Counted from the first letter of the stretch, positions 1-41,614 are shown. The stretch is 64,000 bases of DNA from Cololabis saira (GCF_033807715.1 NC_084592.1:26201501-26265500); one strand, 5' to 3'. Program-made: numbers and translations. The notes: a model not told the origin generated them from the letters alone.

Positions 1-89
1 CGAATCGAATCAAATCTTGATAATCGATTCTGAATCTTAAGAATCGGAATCGAATCGATTCTTGACATTTGAATCGATCCCCAGCCCTA
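1..89. mobile_element. end of a hAT-type MITE (family of 9949-10593)
   Basis: The ATCGATT-rich sequence ending CCCAGCCCTA at 89 is close to the reverse complement of the start of the element at 9949. The other end is outside the window. Confidence 0.7.
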
Positions 90-509
90 AATGTGATTAT
101 GTTGTATTCAGTAGTGGAATGATGTACCATGTATGAAGGGGGCAGTTTCTATGTGGACGCGCATTTACCTGGATCACATACACCTGGCTTGACAAAGCCG
201 CACTTCCTGAGCCTGGTTTGGCCTTTGTGAAACGGATCAAGCCAGGATGAACTTGTGCCGCTTTGTCAAGCCTGATTCATCTCTTATTCTGGATTTCTGA
301 ATCCTAGTTTTGTGAAACAGCCCTCAGGACATCGACTCCGTTCCCATGCAGCCTGAGCACTTCTAAAAATGCACATCCCAGATGCTTGTTTTGGTGCCGG
401 ATCAAACATACAGAAATGAAAGCTGAGACTGTTGAGAATTCACAGAAACATATAGCCTGCAGTAAAAGCCGACCTAATGCTTGCAGCCTTGAGCGGCATG
501 TGTGTCTAC

Positions 510-29792
<29,283 letters not shown>

Positions 29793-29998
29793 CACTTTGT
29801 ATTCTTCATTTTCCAGCACGCTGAAGCCACCTTTATGGACATTTTTCTCAAACACTTTCTGCTGGGTCCTCTGAGTTTATCAGCCTATGAAGAAGCAAGC
29901 CGACTCCTCCATCATGGTTTGATGTCTCCTTGGTTCATCTGTCTGCAGATGCTTCTTGTTGGTTTAACACCTGTTTGCCAGAACAACAGTGTAGATAC

Positions 29999-30474
29999 TA
30001 GGAATGGGCGGTGTGGACTAAAAAATGTATCACGATAATTTCTGGCATTTATCCCGATAACGATAAAATGACGATAAAAAAAATACCAATTCAACTCCAC
30101 CTTTTTAACTATAAATCTATCTCGCTCTCAGATCCGCCATGTTTGTTACACAAAAACGTATCAACGGGAATTTATCTTTCTTTCTTTCTTTCTTTCTCTC
30201 TTTCTTTCTTCCTTCCTTTTTTCCTTCCTTCTTTCCTCCTGCTCTCTCCTTCCTTCTTCCCTTCCTCTTTTCTCCCATCCTTCCTCCTTTCCTTGTTTTC
30301 TCCCTTCCTTCTCCCCTTTCTTTCCTTCCTTCCTTTTTCTCCTTCCTTCCTTCCTTCCAAAAATCAGCTTTACACAAAAACGTCATCAACAGGAATTTAT
30401 CGTTTTTACCTTGAGATGACAAATTCTTACCGTGGGGAATTTTTTTGGCGGTTTATTGTGAACGGTAATTCCTA
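29999..30474. mobile_element. hAT-type MITE carrying a CTTT/CCTT microsatellite, copy B
   Basis: Starts TAGGAATGGGCGGTGTGGAC and ends ACGGTAATTCCTA; 8-bp duplication GTAGATAC (29991-29998 and 30475-30482). The core is polypyrimidine (CTTT, CCTT and CTCC variants), the complement orientation of copy A. Confidence 0.9.
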
Positions 30475-30599
30475 GTAGATACAGTTTATCACTTGCCTTG
30501 ATCACTAGATGACCTCTATTAGTTCAGTTACAGAGAGAGGACTGTCTAATCATTTTAATTTTTGTCCTGAATTACTCGTTAATCGTTTGAAAAGAGGCA

Positions 30600-31330
30600 G
30601 GTCCTCCATCAGGAGGGACCTGGTGAATGACCTGCAGAGAGCTGGGACCAAAGTAACAGAGGTACCATCAGTAACAATGTGTGTCCCTGCTTAAGCCAGT
30701 ACATGTCCAGGCCGGTCTGAAGTTTGCTAGAGAGCATTTGGATGATGCGGAAGAGAATTGGGAGAATATCATGTGGTCTGATGAAACCAAGTTCGTAAAA
30801 ACTCAACTTGTCGTGTTTGGAGGAGAAAGAAAGCTGATTTGCATCCCAAGAACACCATACCTACTGTGAAGCATGGGGGTGGAAACATCATGCTTTTTCT
30901 GTAAAGGGGACAGGACGACTGATCTGTGTAAGGGAATGAATGAATGGGGCCATGTATCGTGAGATTTTAAGCCAAAACCTCCTTTCCATCAGCAAGGGCA
31001 TTGAAGATGAAACGTGGCTGGGTCTTTCAGCATGACAATGATCCAAACACATCGCCCGGGCAACGAAGGAGTGGCTTTGTGAGAAACATTTCAAGGTCCT
31101 CCAGATCTCAACCCCATAGACAATTTGTGGAAGGAGTTGAAAGTCTGTGTTGATCAGCGACAGACCCGAAACGTCATTCCTCTGCATGGAGGAATGGGCC
31201 AAAAAAACAGCTACAGTGTGTGCAGACTAACATGAAACATTTGACCTCTGTCATTGCCAACAAAAATCACGTTACAAAATATTGAGTTGAAGTTTCGTTA
31301 TTGACCAAATACTTATTTTCCACCATAATT
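30600..31330 (+). pseudogene. degenerate Tc1/mariner transposase
   Basis: Fragments of a Tc1 (DD34E) transposase can be read across several frames: GLKFAREHLDDAEENWENIM, WSDETKF (first catalytic Asp), the QHDNDPNT block (second Asp) and PIDNLWKEL near 31115 (third acidic position). Frame shifts and stops break it throughout. The host MITE 29999-30474 lies immediately upstream. Confidence 0.85.
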
Positions 31331-31340
31331 TGATAAGATG

Positions 31341-31384
<44 letters not shown>
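31341..31384 (+). repeat. (AT)n microsatellite
   Basis: Pure AT dinucleotides between the Tc1 relic and the L2-like fragment. Confidence 0.95.
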
Positions 31385-31386
<2 letters not shown>

Positions 31387-31389
31387 CTC

Positions 31390-32067
31390 ATGTCAGAAAT
31401 CTGGGTGTGATTTTTGATAGTTTTTTCAAATTTGACAGATAAGTTGATATTGTCGTTAGGACAAGTTTTTATCAGTTACGCCTCCTAGCCAAAGTGAAAT
31501 CTTTTTTAAATCATCACGACCTGGAGAAAGCTGTTCACGCTCTAATCAGGTCGAGATTAAACTATTGTAATGCACTATATGTTGGCATCTCCAAGTCCTC
31601 TATTAGCCGCCTTCAACTAGTGCAGAATTCAGCTGCCCGTCTTTTAACTAACACTAACAGCCGCGAGCACATTACTCCGGTCCTCTATTCACTCCATTGG
31701 CTTCCTGTCCATTTTAGAATTGATTTTAAACTTTTAATGTTTGTTTTTAAAGCCCTCAACGGCCTTGCCCCACCCTATTTATCTGAGCTTTTAACGGTGC
31801 GTGAGCAGAGCAGAGCAGGGCGATGACATCCTCAAACCAACTGTTGTTGGAAGTGCTCAGGTGCAAGTTCAAGCGCTGGGACCTGGGCCTTTTTAAATCA
31901 AGGCTTAAAACCTATTTATTTGGAATGGCTTTTAATACTCAGTAGTGTGGTGACACTTTTTACTCTTTTTCTTTTATTCTATATATTTTTTGCTCTGTCT
32001 TATGGTTGTATGTTGTATTTCTGTATGTTTTATTTTGTAAAGCACTTTGGCTCACCTAGAGGTGGCT
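31390..32067 (+). pseudogene. L2-like non-LTR reverse transcriptase, 3' part
   Basis: The frame starting at 31494 reads HALIRSRLNYCNALYVGISK, RLQLVQNSAARLLTNT and PVLYSLHWLPVHFRIDFKLL, the C-terminal region of L2/Maui-type reverse transcriptases, breaking up after 31826. The 3' tail (AGCACTTTGGCTCACCTAGA) is interrupted by MITE copy C and finishes at about 32635. Confidence 0.85.
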
Positions 32068-32075
32068 GTAAAGGG

Positions 32076-32314
32076 TAGGGATGGGCGGTATGGACTAAAA
32101 AATGTACCACGATCATTTCTGGCATTTATCCCGATAACGATAAAAATGACGATAAAAAAACCTAAACTAACTAAACTACACCAATTAAATATAAAAATCC
32201 TGGGCTAAAAACCAATTAAATTAGTACACCTGTACTGCAAAACTTCTTTCTTTCTTTCTTTCTTTCTTTCAGGCTCATTTCTTTCTTTCTTTCTTTCTTT
32301 CTTTCTGGCTCATT

Positions 32315-32357
<43 letters not shown>

Positions 32358-32365
32358 GGCTCATT

Positions 32366-32417
<52 letters not shown>

Positions 32418-32609
32418 TCAGGCTCATTTCTTTCTTTCTTTATTTCCTTCTTTCTTGCTTTCTTTCAGGCTCATTTCTTTCTCTTTCTTTCTTTCTTTCA
32501 GGCTCATTTCTTTCTTTCCTTCCTTCCTTCCTTCCTTCCTTCCTTCCTTCCTTCCTTCCTTCCTTCCTTCCTTCCTTCCATATGAACGGTAAAATATCAC
32601 CCATTCCTA
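32076..32609. mobile_element. hAT-type MITE carrying CTTT and CCTT microsatellites, copy C
   Basis: Starts TAGGGATGGGCGGTATGG and ends ATATCACCCATTCCTA; 8-bp duplication GTAAAGGG (32068-32075 and 32610-32617). It inserted into the 3' tail of a non-LTR retrotransposon: the tail resumes with CTATATAAATAAAG. Repeats of CAGGCTCATTTCTTT mirror the TGAGCC units of copy A. Confidence 0.9.
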
Positions 32610-32654
32610 GTAAAGGGCTATATAAATAAAGTAAATTTACATTTATATACATAC

Positions 32655-32815
<161 letters not shown>

Positions 32816-33036
32816 CTGCACAGCTTATCTACTTACATGCGTATTATCTACCGAGTGAAAACAGAAACAAGTGTGGTGTCATTGCTTGGTATTCCATTAC
32901 AAGGTAATTACACACAGCTCCTCACTAAAACAATCAATAACAGTCGTATTTGATCGATTTCATTTGAGGGGAAAGCTGCTACAGTGAAGCTGGCTAGCTC
33001 GGTGTTTCCGCAGCGAGAATAAGCCAATAAACTCAC

Positions 33037-33180
33037 CAAATACGACATCGAAGTCGCAGAAAAGTAGCTGAGCCTCTTGATGTGATACGCCCGGAAGCCT
33101 GTGTGGGACTGTCAGGGCAGATACTCGCGTCTAAATGGAGTTTAATGGAGTGAAATCAAAGCAGCTCAGGGGAAGCAGAA
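33037..33180. promoter_or_regulatory. probable divergent promoter with first exons on both strands
   Basis: On the minus strand, CGATGTCGTATTTG|GTGAGT gives a good splice donor at 33036-33035, as expected for a noncoding first exon of als2, whose coding start is 3.2 kb downstream. On the plus strand, an ATG at 33135 (MEFNGVKSKQLRGSR) runs 46 nt to the donor A|GTAAGT at 33181. No TATA box was recognised; the flank after 33220 is GC-rich (GCGGCGGGGCCGCGGC). The plus-strand gene was not identified. By analogy with the human order it could be cdk15, but no kinase exon was recognised in this window. Confidence 0.45.
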
Positions 33181-33351
33181 GTAAGTGTGCAGTTGTGTGT
33201 TCTTGTTGTTGGAGACTCTCGGAACGGAAGCCGAGCAGGGACACGCGGCGGGGCCGCGGCATGCGCTGCTGCTGGAAACACTGACAGAGGTCCCACTCTG
33301 ATCATGTTTCAGCTGGAAATGGAGTCATGTTTTTACCCGAGACCTTTCTGG

Positions 33352-33352
<1 letters not shown>

Positions 33353-33417
<65 letters not shown>

Positions 33418-33427
33418 GTTATTGTTA

Positions 33428-33497
<70 letters not shown>

Positions 33498-33531
33498 CAT
33501 AATCATTATCATTATTATTATCATTATTATT

Positions 33532-33596
<65 letters not shown>

Positions 33597-33612
33597 TATC
33601 ATTATTATTATG
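33353..33612 (+). repeat. (ATT)n/(ATC)n compound trinucleotide repeat, about 260 bp
   Basis: ATT units with GTT interruptions pass into a run of ATC units at 33530-33595 and back to ATT. Confidence 0.97.
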
Positions 33613-33957
33613 GAGGGTTACGTGGGGTTCAAAAAGTCAAGCATCCGCAAACTGCAGGTTGCCTATGTTGATTGCCTACGTATTTTGATGGGAAAACCCA
33701 GGTGGTGTAGTGCGAGTGAGTTATTCTGTCAAATGCGTATAAACACTTTTCATGCTCTGTTGAGAAAATTGATGTATAGATTCATTTGTCGACTGAATGA
33801 CACACAAAACTCTGTTTTAAAGCTGTTGACCAATCCTGGACTGAGTGCTGTGATATATCAATCAGCAATGTGGAAACACTGGCATGACTGTCTTTTTTAA
33901 ATTTGTATGTGTGTTTGTCTTTTTTTTGTAAATGGACCCTGAGTCTATTAATAAAGT
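33600..33957 (+). pseudogene. non-LTR retrotransposon 3' end, copy 1
   Basis: Reads RKLQVAYVDCLRILMGKPRW, SASELFCQMRINTFHALLRK and YQSAMWKHWHDCLF then stop, a conserved C-terminus of fish non-LTR elements, followed by an AATAAAGTA tail and a TATC/ATT microsatellite. Only the last 100 codons are present. Confidence 0.8.
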
Positions 33958-33978
33958 ATATCTATCTATCTATCTATC

Positions 33979-34059
<81 letters not shown>

Positions 34060-34075
34060 CATTATTATTATTATT
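33958..34075 (+). repeat. (TATC)n then (ATT)n between inverted retrotransposon ends
   Basis: Short TATC run then about 30 ATT units joining the two tail-to-tail copies. Confidence 0.95.
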
Positions 34076-34077
34076 TA

Positions 34078-34432
34078 GACTCAGGTCCATTAAAAAAGAC
34101 AAACAAACATACAACAATATTTAAAAAAGACAGTCACACCAGTGTTTCCACATAGCAGACTGGTATCTTACAGCACTGAGGACTGGGTTGGTTAACATCA
34201 TAATAATGGCATTACAAGAGCTATTAAGTCGACATATGAATTTGAACATCAATCGCCTCAAAAGAGCATGAAAAGTGATAACTTGTACTTTACAAAAGAG
34301 TTCACTTGCACTAGACCATCTTGGTTTCCCAAGCAAAATACGCAGACAATCGTTGTACGCAACCTGTAATTTATGGATGCTGGCCTTCTTAAATTTAATC
34401 CATAACTTGCCACCGACTTGCCGACTTGCCAC
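34078..34432 (-). pseudogene. non-LTR retrotransposon 3' end, copy 2 (inverted)
   Basis: The minus strand reads HKLQVAYNDCLRILLGKPRW, SASELFCKVQVITFHALLRR and YQSAMWKHWCDCLF then stop. It is the same element end as 33600-33957 in opposite orientation, tail facing tail. Confidence 0.8.
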
Positions 34433-34439
34433 ATCCCAA

Positions 34440-34940
34440 TGTCTTAATGTTTTTCAATGTTTTTGTATTTTTATTGTACATATTTATTGTATTATTATGC
34501 AATTTTATATAACGTTGTTTTTTATTTCTAGCACTTCCCCTCTCCCCTCAAAGTGCTTATGCTCTTTGTTCAGGCTGCATTTGCAAATAAGAATTTGTTC
34601 TTAAATTGCTTGCCTGGGTAAATAAATGTTAAATAAAAAAATATATTATTATTATTGTTGTTGTTTTTGTTGCTGTTATTGTCTTCATTTATTTATTTAT
34701 TTACTTATTTATTTATTTAGGTTTTGTTTCTTTTGTTTGAAAGTCACCGATCATGTCTCATTTTTTTCCAAATTAGAAATAAAAAATTTTGTGGAACGTG
34801 CACATTTTATTTTATAATATTTTATTTTATCTCATTTTAATAATATATGTAAGAAATCTTTACTGATATATCTTTTACTGATTAATAATATTTCCCCCCG
34901 TGACTCTGCAAAGGAGAAAGCAGGTATAGATAATGGATGA

Positions 34941-34972
<32 letters not shown>

Positions 34973-35419
34973 ATGGATGGATGGATTAAGTGATTTAAAG
35001 AAAAGTAAAGCCATATCTATTAAAACTTTGACTCTAACATGTAAGTAAGCTTAAACGTGGATTTTTAACCTGAAAATGTGTGCAATTCAACTAAATAGTA
35101 TAACTTAATTTGCATGAATAAAAATAAAGATTAGAACTCCTGCAATACAAAGTAACTGTCTTTATATTTCAGAATTTGAAAATTTCACCCTTTGCTCCTA
35201 TATTTCCGCTTCGATAAGCAACGCCAGAACTGTTAGATACTTAGCTACAGCCATTCATCCATTCATTGATAACTCTCATGAAAGCAACTATTGTGCATGG
35301 ATGTGGACCTGGTTCCTCATTTGTGGATTCAAACAGCAGAGGTCTCACTTATCCCTGCAGCAAAAGCACCACCTCAGATGCAGTTTTTAGATGTTTATCA
35401 CAAAACGCAAGAGGTTTGG

Positions 35420-35420
<1 letters not shown>
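34440..35420. other. unassigned AT-rich sequence
   Basis: Apart from a short GGAT repeat near 34950-34986, no gene or element was recognised. Confidence 0.6.
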
Positions 35421-35487
<67 letters not shown>

Positions 35488-35504
35488 CCAACACAGCTTC
35501 TGTC

Positions 35505-35592
<88 letters not shown>
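35421..35592 (+). repeat. (AT)n followed by (CTTT)n microsatellite
   Basis: AT repeat to about 35484, a short spacer, then pure CTTT repeat 35508-35592. Confidence 0.96.
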
Positions 35593-36650
35593 TTCCTTTC
35601 CCCTTCATTTTGCCCATGTTCGTGATCTGCTCTAGTTTGCCATTTTAGTGTTTTCTATAAAGCTATCCAGCAGGTTTTGGCTCAGACTTTTACAAGAAGT
35701 CATAAAAGAAGAAAAAAACCGGGGGGAAAGGAGCAAAAAGAGACAGAAAAAAGGCAGACAATTCAGAAAATCTAATATCGTTGGAGTTTAGCATGTGACA
35801 TCGGAGTACCACAGCTGCTGGCAGTCACCTTATAGAGACTTTCTCTTTTTCTTCAATAATTTAATATTCAGTTTTCTTCACACAGAAATCTCAGTTTTGC
35901 CCATATTTTATGATCAGTATTAACAATATCAACATTTATCATATCAAGTCAATGACTAAAAAATATCTCTCTCACATTCTTACCATTTACAATAGTGAAA
36001 TGGCGCTTTAAGAGCGAACAAGGCTTTTCCACTTATATTGGATGTTGAACTTTCAATGTTAGCCAGAACCTGAAAAGACTGCTGTTTACACACATATTGT
36101 AAATAATGTCAGACTTATCACCAGAATATCAACCTATTGATTGCAACATCAGTCTTTTACAACTGAAAAGTGTTTTCAACTTGTTAAATGTGCGAGAACA
36201 AAATTCAAAGTTCTGATCACTATAAAGCTCAGACACTGAAGAAAAAGAAGGAATATATGGACCTCAAACGTGGCAACTCAGTATTTAAAAAGGACCTAAA
36301 AAAATCCTACTGGTGACCGTTTATGTAAGGTGAGATGTAACTTGCTATTTCAGAGAATAATTATAACTATTTCTAAACATCGCTGACCTACAGACACACT
36401 TACTAACCCCATGTCGTGACCCGAGCAGCCAGTATTCCCCTTTCCCAACCCTCATAAAATATTACTGCTGCTGGAAACAACACGGCCTGGGTTTACAAGA
36501 CTGCAGAGGCTGTGTGAGTCTGTATGCATGTGTGTGCAAGTGCATGCACGCGTGGGTGTGTAAAACCGTGCAGGGTTGCAGCTGGGCCACCGAGGGTGGT
36601 TTGATTGACCACAGCGTCCCGAGTTCACGTGAAGCACTATCAGAGAGTCG
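35500..36650 (+). repeat. duplicated block, copy 1 (partner 61140-62135)
   Basis: Shares long diverged stretches with the partner in the same order and orientation: CCATGTTCGTGATCTGCTCT, GTCCAGCAGGTTTTGGCTC-like, ATTCAAAGTTCTGATCAC-like, ACTAACCCCATGTCGTGACC, AACCCTCATAAAATAT and GATTGACCACAG. No coding frame is conserved. Confidence 0.8.
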
Positions 36651-37140
36651 GTCAGTTTATGGGTAAATAATTGTGATAATAAAGAAATTGGATTTTCAGG
36701 CCTTTGAGAGTTCCTATGACCTACATAACTGAGAGTTTACAGCCATGGCCTGAAGTTTGGAGAATGACACAAATATTAAGTGTCACAAACTTTGCTGCCT
36801 CCGTTTCTATGATGGCAGTTTTCATATACTAAAATGTTATGAGGTGATCAGATGAATTGGAGATTTGTTCTAAATGAAAATTACGTTATAAATTAATTTT
36901 TTTTTTTTTATTATTAAAGTCATTAATTGCAAAGTCTCTCTTTGCCATAAAAAGGAACATAACCACCCCCCAAAAAACACTATTTCTACTGTATTTAAGC
37001 CCTGCTGCAAAAGCACCAGCTGACCTCAGGTCAATGATTTTCTGGTTAATATGGGTCAGAGTGTTGACGAGGACAAGACCGGAGGTCACTCTGTCATGCT
37101 GATTGAGTTAGAGTAACAGACTGGAGGCTTTAAAAGGAGC

Positions 37141-37800
37141 TTGGTGCTTGAAATTATTGTTCTTCCTCAGTTAACCATGGTGATCTGCAAACAAACATGT
37201 GCAGTCATCACTGCTTTGCCCAAAAGGGGCCTCACAGGGAAGAATATTGCTGATAGTAAGATCGCGCCTATATCAAGCATTTATTCGATTGTGAACAATG
37301 TCGAGGAGATGTTCAGTGTTCAATGTTCAATGTTCAGTTGTTGTGAAGAAGGCTTCAGGGTGCCAAAGACAACCCAGCAAGCACCAGGACCGTCTCCTGT
37401 TGTTGATTCAACGGCCGGATCGGATCAGTCCAGAGCTTTGGCTGCAGGCAGGTGTGAGTGCATTTGCATGTGCAGTGAGGTGGAGCATTTTGGGAAGATG
37501 GCCTGGTGTCCATGGGAGCAAAGAAGCCACTTCTCTCCAGGAAAAACATCACAGACAGACTGATATTCTGCAAAAAATCAACAGGGAGTGGACGGCTGAG
37601 GGGTGGGGTAAAGTCCTTTTTTCTGATGAATCCCCTTTGCGATTGCTTGGGGCATCCGCAAAAAAGCCTGTGAAGGCTACCATCCTCGGGGAGAAATTCC
37701 CCGGATCCTAATTCCGATCCTCAAGAGGCGGGTGGACAAACAAATCTATACATTCTGACAAACTCCAAGCATTGATTATGCCGAAATGGGCTGCCATCAT
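37141..37800 (+). pseudogene. degenerate Tc1-like transposase
   Basis: Fragments in shifting frames: LPKRGLTGKNIADSKIAPIS (helix-turn-helix part) and FSDESPLRLLGASAKKPVKA (catalytic-core part), as in Tc1 relatives. Not intact. Confidence 0.65.
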
Positions 37801-38749
37801 TCAGGATGTTGCACAGAAGTTGCAAATACTGACTCTTTGCATAAAGTAATTCTCAATACAAGCCTTTGACTCTTATGAAATGCTTGTACTTATACTTTAG
37901 TATACCATAGTAACATCTGCCAAAAACATCTGAAAACTCTCGACTGGAAAACTTTGTGGAAACAATACTTGTCATTCTCAAAACTTCTGGCCACAGCTGG
38001 ACACCAGCATCCTTCCAGTTCTCCTTGTCCTTTTGGCTTTTCTCTTTAGGGGTTGCCACAGTGGATCATCTTTCTCTCTTCTGCATCTTACACACCAGCA
38101 AACTGCTCTCTTGCTGTCCCACTTCTTTTTTTCCTTTTTCCTTTCTCTTGAACCTTCTCATTCCACCACCAAGTCTCCTAACTTTCATTCCTTTTTCCAG
38201 ATGACCCTGAACATCTTTCCATCTGTCTCCCTTAAAGCATTTGCTGTGGTTGTTCATTCTTCTGGCAGTTCTCCACTACCACCTGGAGTCTGCCTAAACT
38301 CCTCCCTGATATTCACACAGGAACTTTAGCTCTTCAGCTTCCACCACTTGATCTCCTGTTGCTCTTTTCTTTTGTACCACCAGAATCATCCTGCATGCTA
38401 CCATATCTCTGCTGTACAGCGACGCTTTACCCTGTCTAAGCACTACAGTCTCTCTTTCATATTGCATCGTCTGTAATGGTTGTTGTCGATCTGGATGCTC
38501 CATTGCTCTTATCCCTCACTCTGTGAGCCTCTCTTTTCATGGAATAAATATTCACCACAGCCATTTGCATCATTATTGTGAAGTCCACCAACCATCTGTT
38601 TTTCCATGTTCCCATCCTTAACACCACACTTGCCTATATCACCTCTTCACCTCTTTCGTAATCGCTGTAGTCTCCTCCACCCACCCACTCTCTGATGTTC
38701 TCCGTCACTTTATGGCTCACTCCCTTCTCTTCCCAACGCACAACCAACT

Positions 38750-39665
38750 CAGTATCCTAACTGCATCATAAATGTCACCAAGATCAAAGAGATGGTAATA
38801 GACCCCAGGAGGAGAAGCTTACCGACCAGGCCCATCAATGTCATGGATGAAGAGGTTGGGGGTGCAGGGGAATGCACGTATTTAGTTGTACGCCTATATA
38901 ACAAACTTCAGTGGATGTCTAAAATCCAAGATTCAACAGCTGCTATTGTCATTCCACACATGTGAAGCATTTATGGTACAAAACTAAGAACTGGGGTCTC
39001 ATTAAATACTATTAAAAAAAAAACAACATACCCATACATACAGCGGAAATGACAGAAATATGTGATATACATTGTAATGTGATTATTGCTTGCATACTCG
39101 TGTAAGAATGTTTTTTAAGACTGTGAACTTCTGGAAATAAACTGTACTTCAACTTTGCCTTTTGGCTCTAATGGTACGCAGCCTCCTGCCTGAGAGAAGG
39201 GGGATGAAAACTCCCTGAGCAAGTCCTTCGTAATACAGGCAGCCCCAATTCTGCATTTTCAGGAGTTTCTCTGGCTGCACGGACTTTCCTGAAGTTCACC
39301 ACCATTTCTTTGTTTTTTCTAACGTTAACGCTGAGGTTTTTATTTCCACACCAGCCCACCAGCTGATCCATCTCGAGCTTAAGTGATGACTCATTGCTCT
39401 GGGAGGTACAGCGCACCGCCGCTGTGTCATCTTGATGATGTAGCCATTTGGGGAATGTAGCTGAGCAGTTACATGCTGTGTTAAAGACGGGAAAAGAGTC
39501 TACTCTCAGGGAAAGCACAGATCCTTTAATGTGTGCAGTAAGACGCTGGAGATCATCTTCAAATCTGTGGTAGCAAGTGCCATCGACCGGGCTACACCAC
39601 TATACTGTTATTTGATGCTGTGGCGAAGTAATTTCCCTCGTAAGATCAATAAAGGATGTGTATGT
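38750..39665 (+). repeat. fragments of non-LTR retrotransposon, both orientations
   Basis: NVTKIKEMVIDPRR and PTRPINVMDEEV on the plus strand near 38780 and LVGWCGNKNLSVNVRKNKEM on the minus strand near 39290-39370 are reverse-transcriptase fragments; a tail TAAGATCAATAAAGGATGTG lies at about 39640. Confidence 0.6.
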
Positions 39666-39669
39666 TGTG

Positions 39670-41110
39670 AAAGACTTTAGTGGAAAAATGTCTTCTGGCA
39701 AAGGACAACCACCTAAAGGCAAATAAAGTGGTTAGACAGGGACAACAAGGAGTATTCTTTCAACTATCTCCCACTGGAAATAGTGTAGTGTGTGTATGTA
39801 AGCAATATGTTAAAGGAACATTGAAAACATATGTTTGGAGCATGATAAAGAATATTTTCGCCGCTGTGTAATTTGGAGTGATCTTAGCACACACACAAGC
39901 ACACAAGACAGCTGCCTTTGATGGTGGAGGTTTGACTTCTCTGCGAAGAAGTACACACACTTAACGTGTACATCAGAGTAGAAGAACTTAGATATACTCA
40001 TCTGGCCTTGACTCTGAGTTTCTGTGGGATTTCTCAGGCTATTTATCTCACTCAAGGCAAGATCAAGTTGTTGAAATGGAAGGCTTTACCTCCCATTTAC
40101 GTATACTGTATGTTAAAAATGGTATCTTATATCATCTGCTGGTTTTCCTCAAAATGTCATCAGCGCCCCTCTGGCAAAGAGGGTAATAAATCAGAGGTGT
40201 GTTGGTTTATTTACTGTGTACTGCATATTTTTAATCAGACTTCAAGAAAGCTGTAAAATAATTTTCTTTCTACTTTTTTGGAAGAATCTTGTTTGGTCTG
40301 GAGAGACAGTTTTGTAGATGCTCTGTCTGATGGTTAATGTTTTTTGTTTTTTTTACCACTGAGTTGTGTGACACTTGAACTATCTGATGGGTGTGTAAAA
40401 CTCTCATTGTTATCATGTTTCCCATCGTATGTTGTTTTACAACGAGGGCTGCTAAAATATGAAAATAAATGAGTTTTTCCTCTATAAAAGTGATGTAGTC
40501 TGGTGATGCAGTGTCAGCCAAGTTTGTGATTTTGCTGCAGCTTAGATGCAGTTTTCAGCTCACAGCAGCCCAGTCATTCCTTTGTGTGTCTTTATTATTT
40601 TATTCTGCAGACCCCAGTTTTCCACACTCTGCCCTCTATACTCTCCATGTATGTCTTTGTTCTCTTTCTCATTGCATGTATCCTGATCTTTATGTTTGTT
40701 GGCATCTCTGTCCCTCCCTATGAGCTCAGGCGGATGAGGCAGATGACGGCCCTTCCTGAGGTTGACTCTGCTGGAATTTTTCATATTCACTGGGTGATTT
40801 AGCATGATGCTTAGTAAAGTACCCTGAAATAATTTTTGTTGCAAATTAAACAATATTAATAAACTGAATGTAGTTGAATAAAAAAAACAAGGTCAATAAG
40901 TTCTCCACTGACCAACCTGTGGGTTTCGATGATTAATAATACAAACTATACCAGATAATCATTAGTAAAGAGGACTTTTCAAGTGTTTACATTTACAAAG
41001 AAGCACACAAAAGTAATATTTTGTGATGTGTTGTATGTACTTTAGTAGTAGTTAGCAAATATCTGAAGTCAAAGTTGGTGTTCAGGAATGAATACACTGG
41101 ATCTCTTTCT
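39670..41110. other. unassigned sequence
   Basis: No exon-like frame with splice signals, no repeat ends and no RNA gene recognised. Confidence 0.55.
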
Positions 41111-41125
41111 TAAGGGGGGGTGCTG

Positions 41126-41300
41126 GGCAGCGCTGTGGCTTGGTGGTTAGCGCTGTTGCCTCACAGTAAGGAGGTTCCAGGATCAGAGCTCTGCTGGGAC
41201 CTTTCTGCGCTCAGTTTTCATGTTCTCCTGGTGTCTGTGTGGGTTTTCTCAGGATGCTCAAGCTTAACTCTTCCCACAGTACAAAAACAAGTTTGGTTGT
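41126..41300 (+). repeat. SINE-like repeat with degenerate tRNA-like head
   Basis: GTGGCTTGGTGGTTAGCGCT resembles a polymerase III A box and is followed by GCCTCACAGTAAGGAGGTTC and GTGTCTGTGTGGGTTTTCTC, as in a widespread fish repeat. A better copy is at 63272-63575. Confidence 0.6.
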
Positions 41301-41614
41301 GGTAATTCTGAATTGACTGTAGATGTGAGCGCGTTTGTCTCTGTGTGGCTTTTTTCTTCTTTTTTTTTAATCCAAGTCAAGACTATTCTTTTACATTTTC
41401 CTTTTGTATTGATTATGGCAGAAATCTATTTTGGTCTCAGTGTATTTTTTGACTCTAGTGAAATAGAAAAGGCTCCAAAAACCAATAATTCATCATTGCT
41501 TTGCAACTCTGTTTTTTTTTTTTGCTTTTTTAGAATATTCGTATCCCGATTTTTGCCCATTTTACCACCCAGTGCTCCTACCTAGGTCAGTCCCGGGCAT
41601 TGCTCACTCTCTAC

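Noticed and set aside
33187..33900. 237-codon frame starting MQLCVLVVGDS
   Set aside because: An artefact that joins upstream GC-rich sequence, an ATT repeat and a retrotransposon end; only the last part (33600 on) is a real coding relic.
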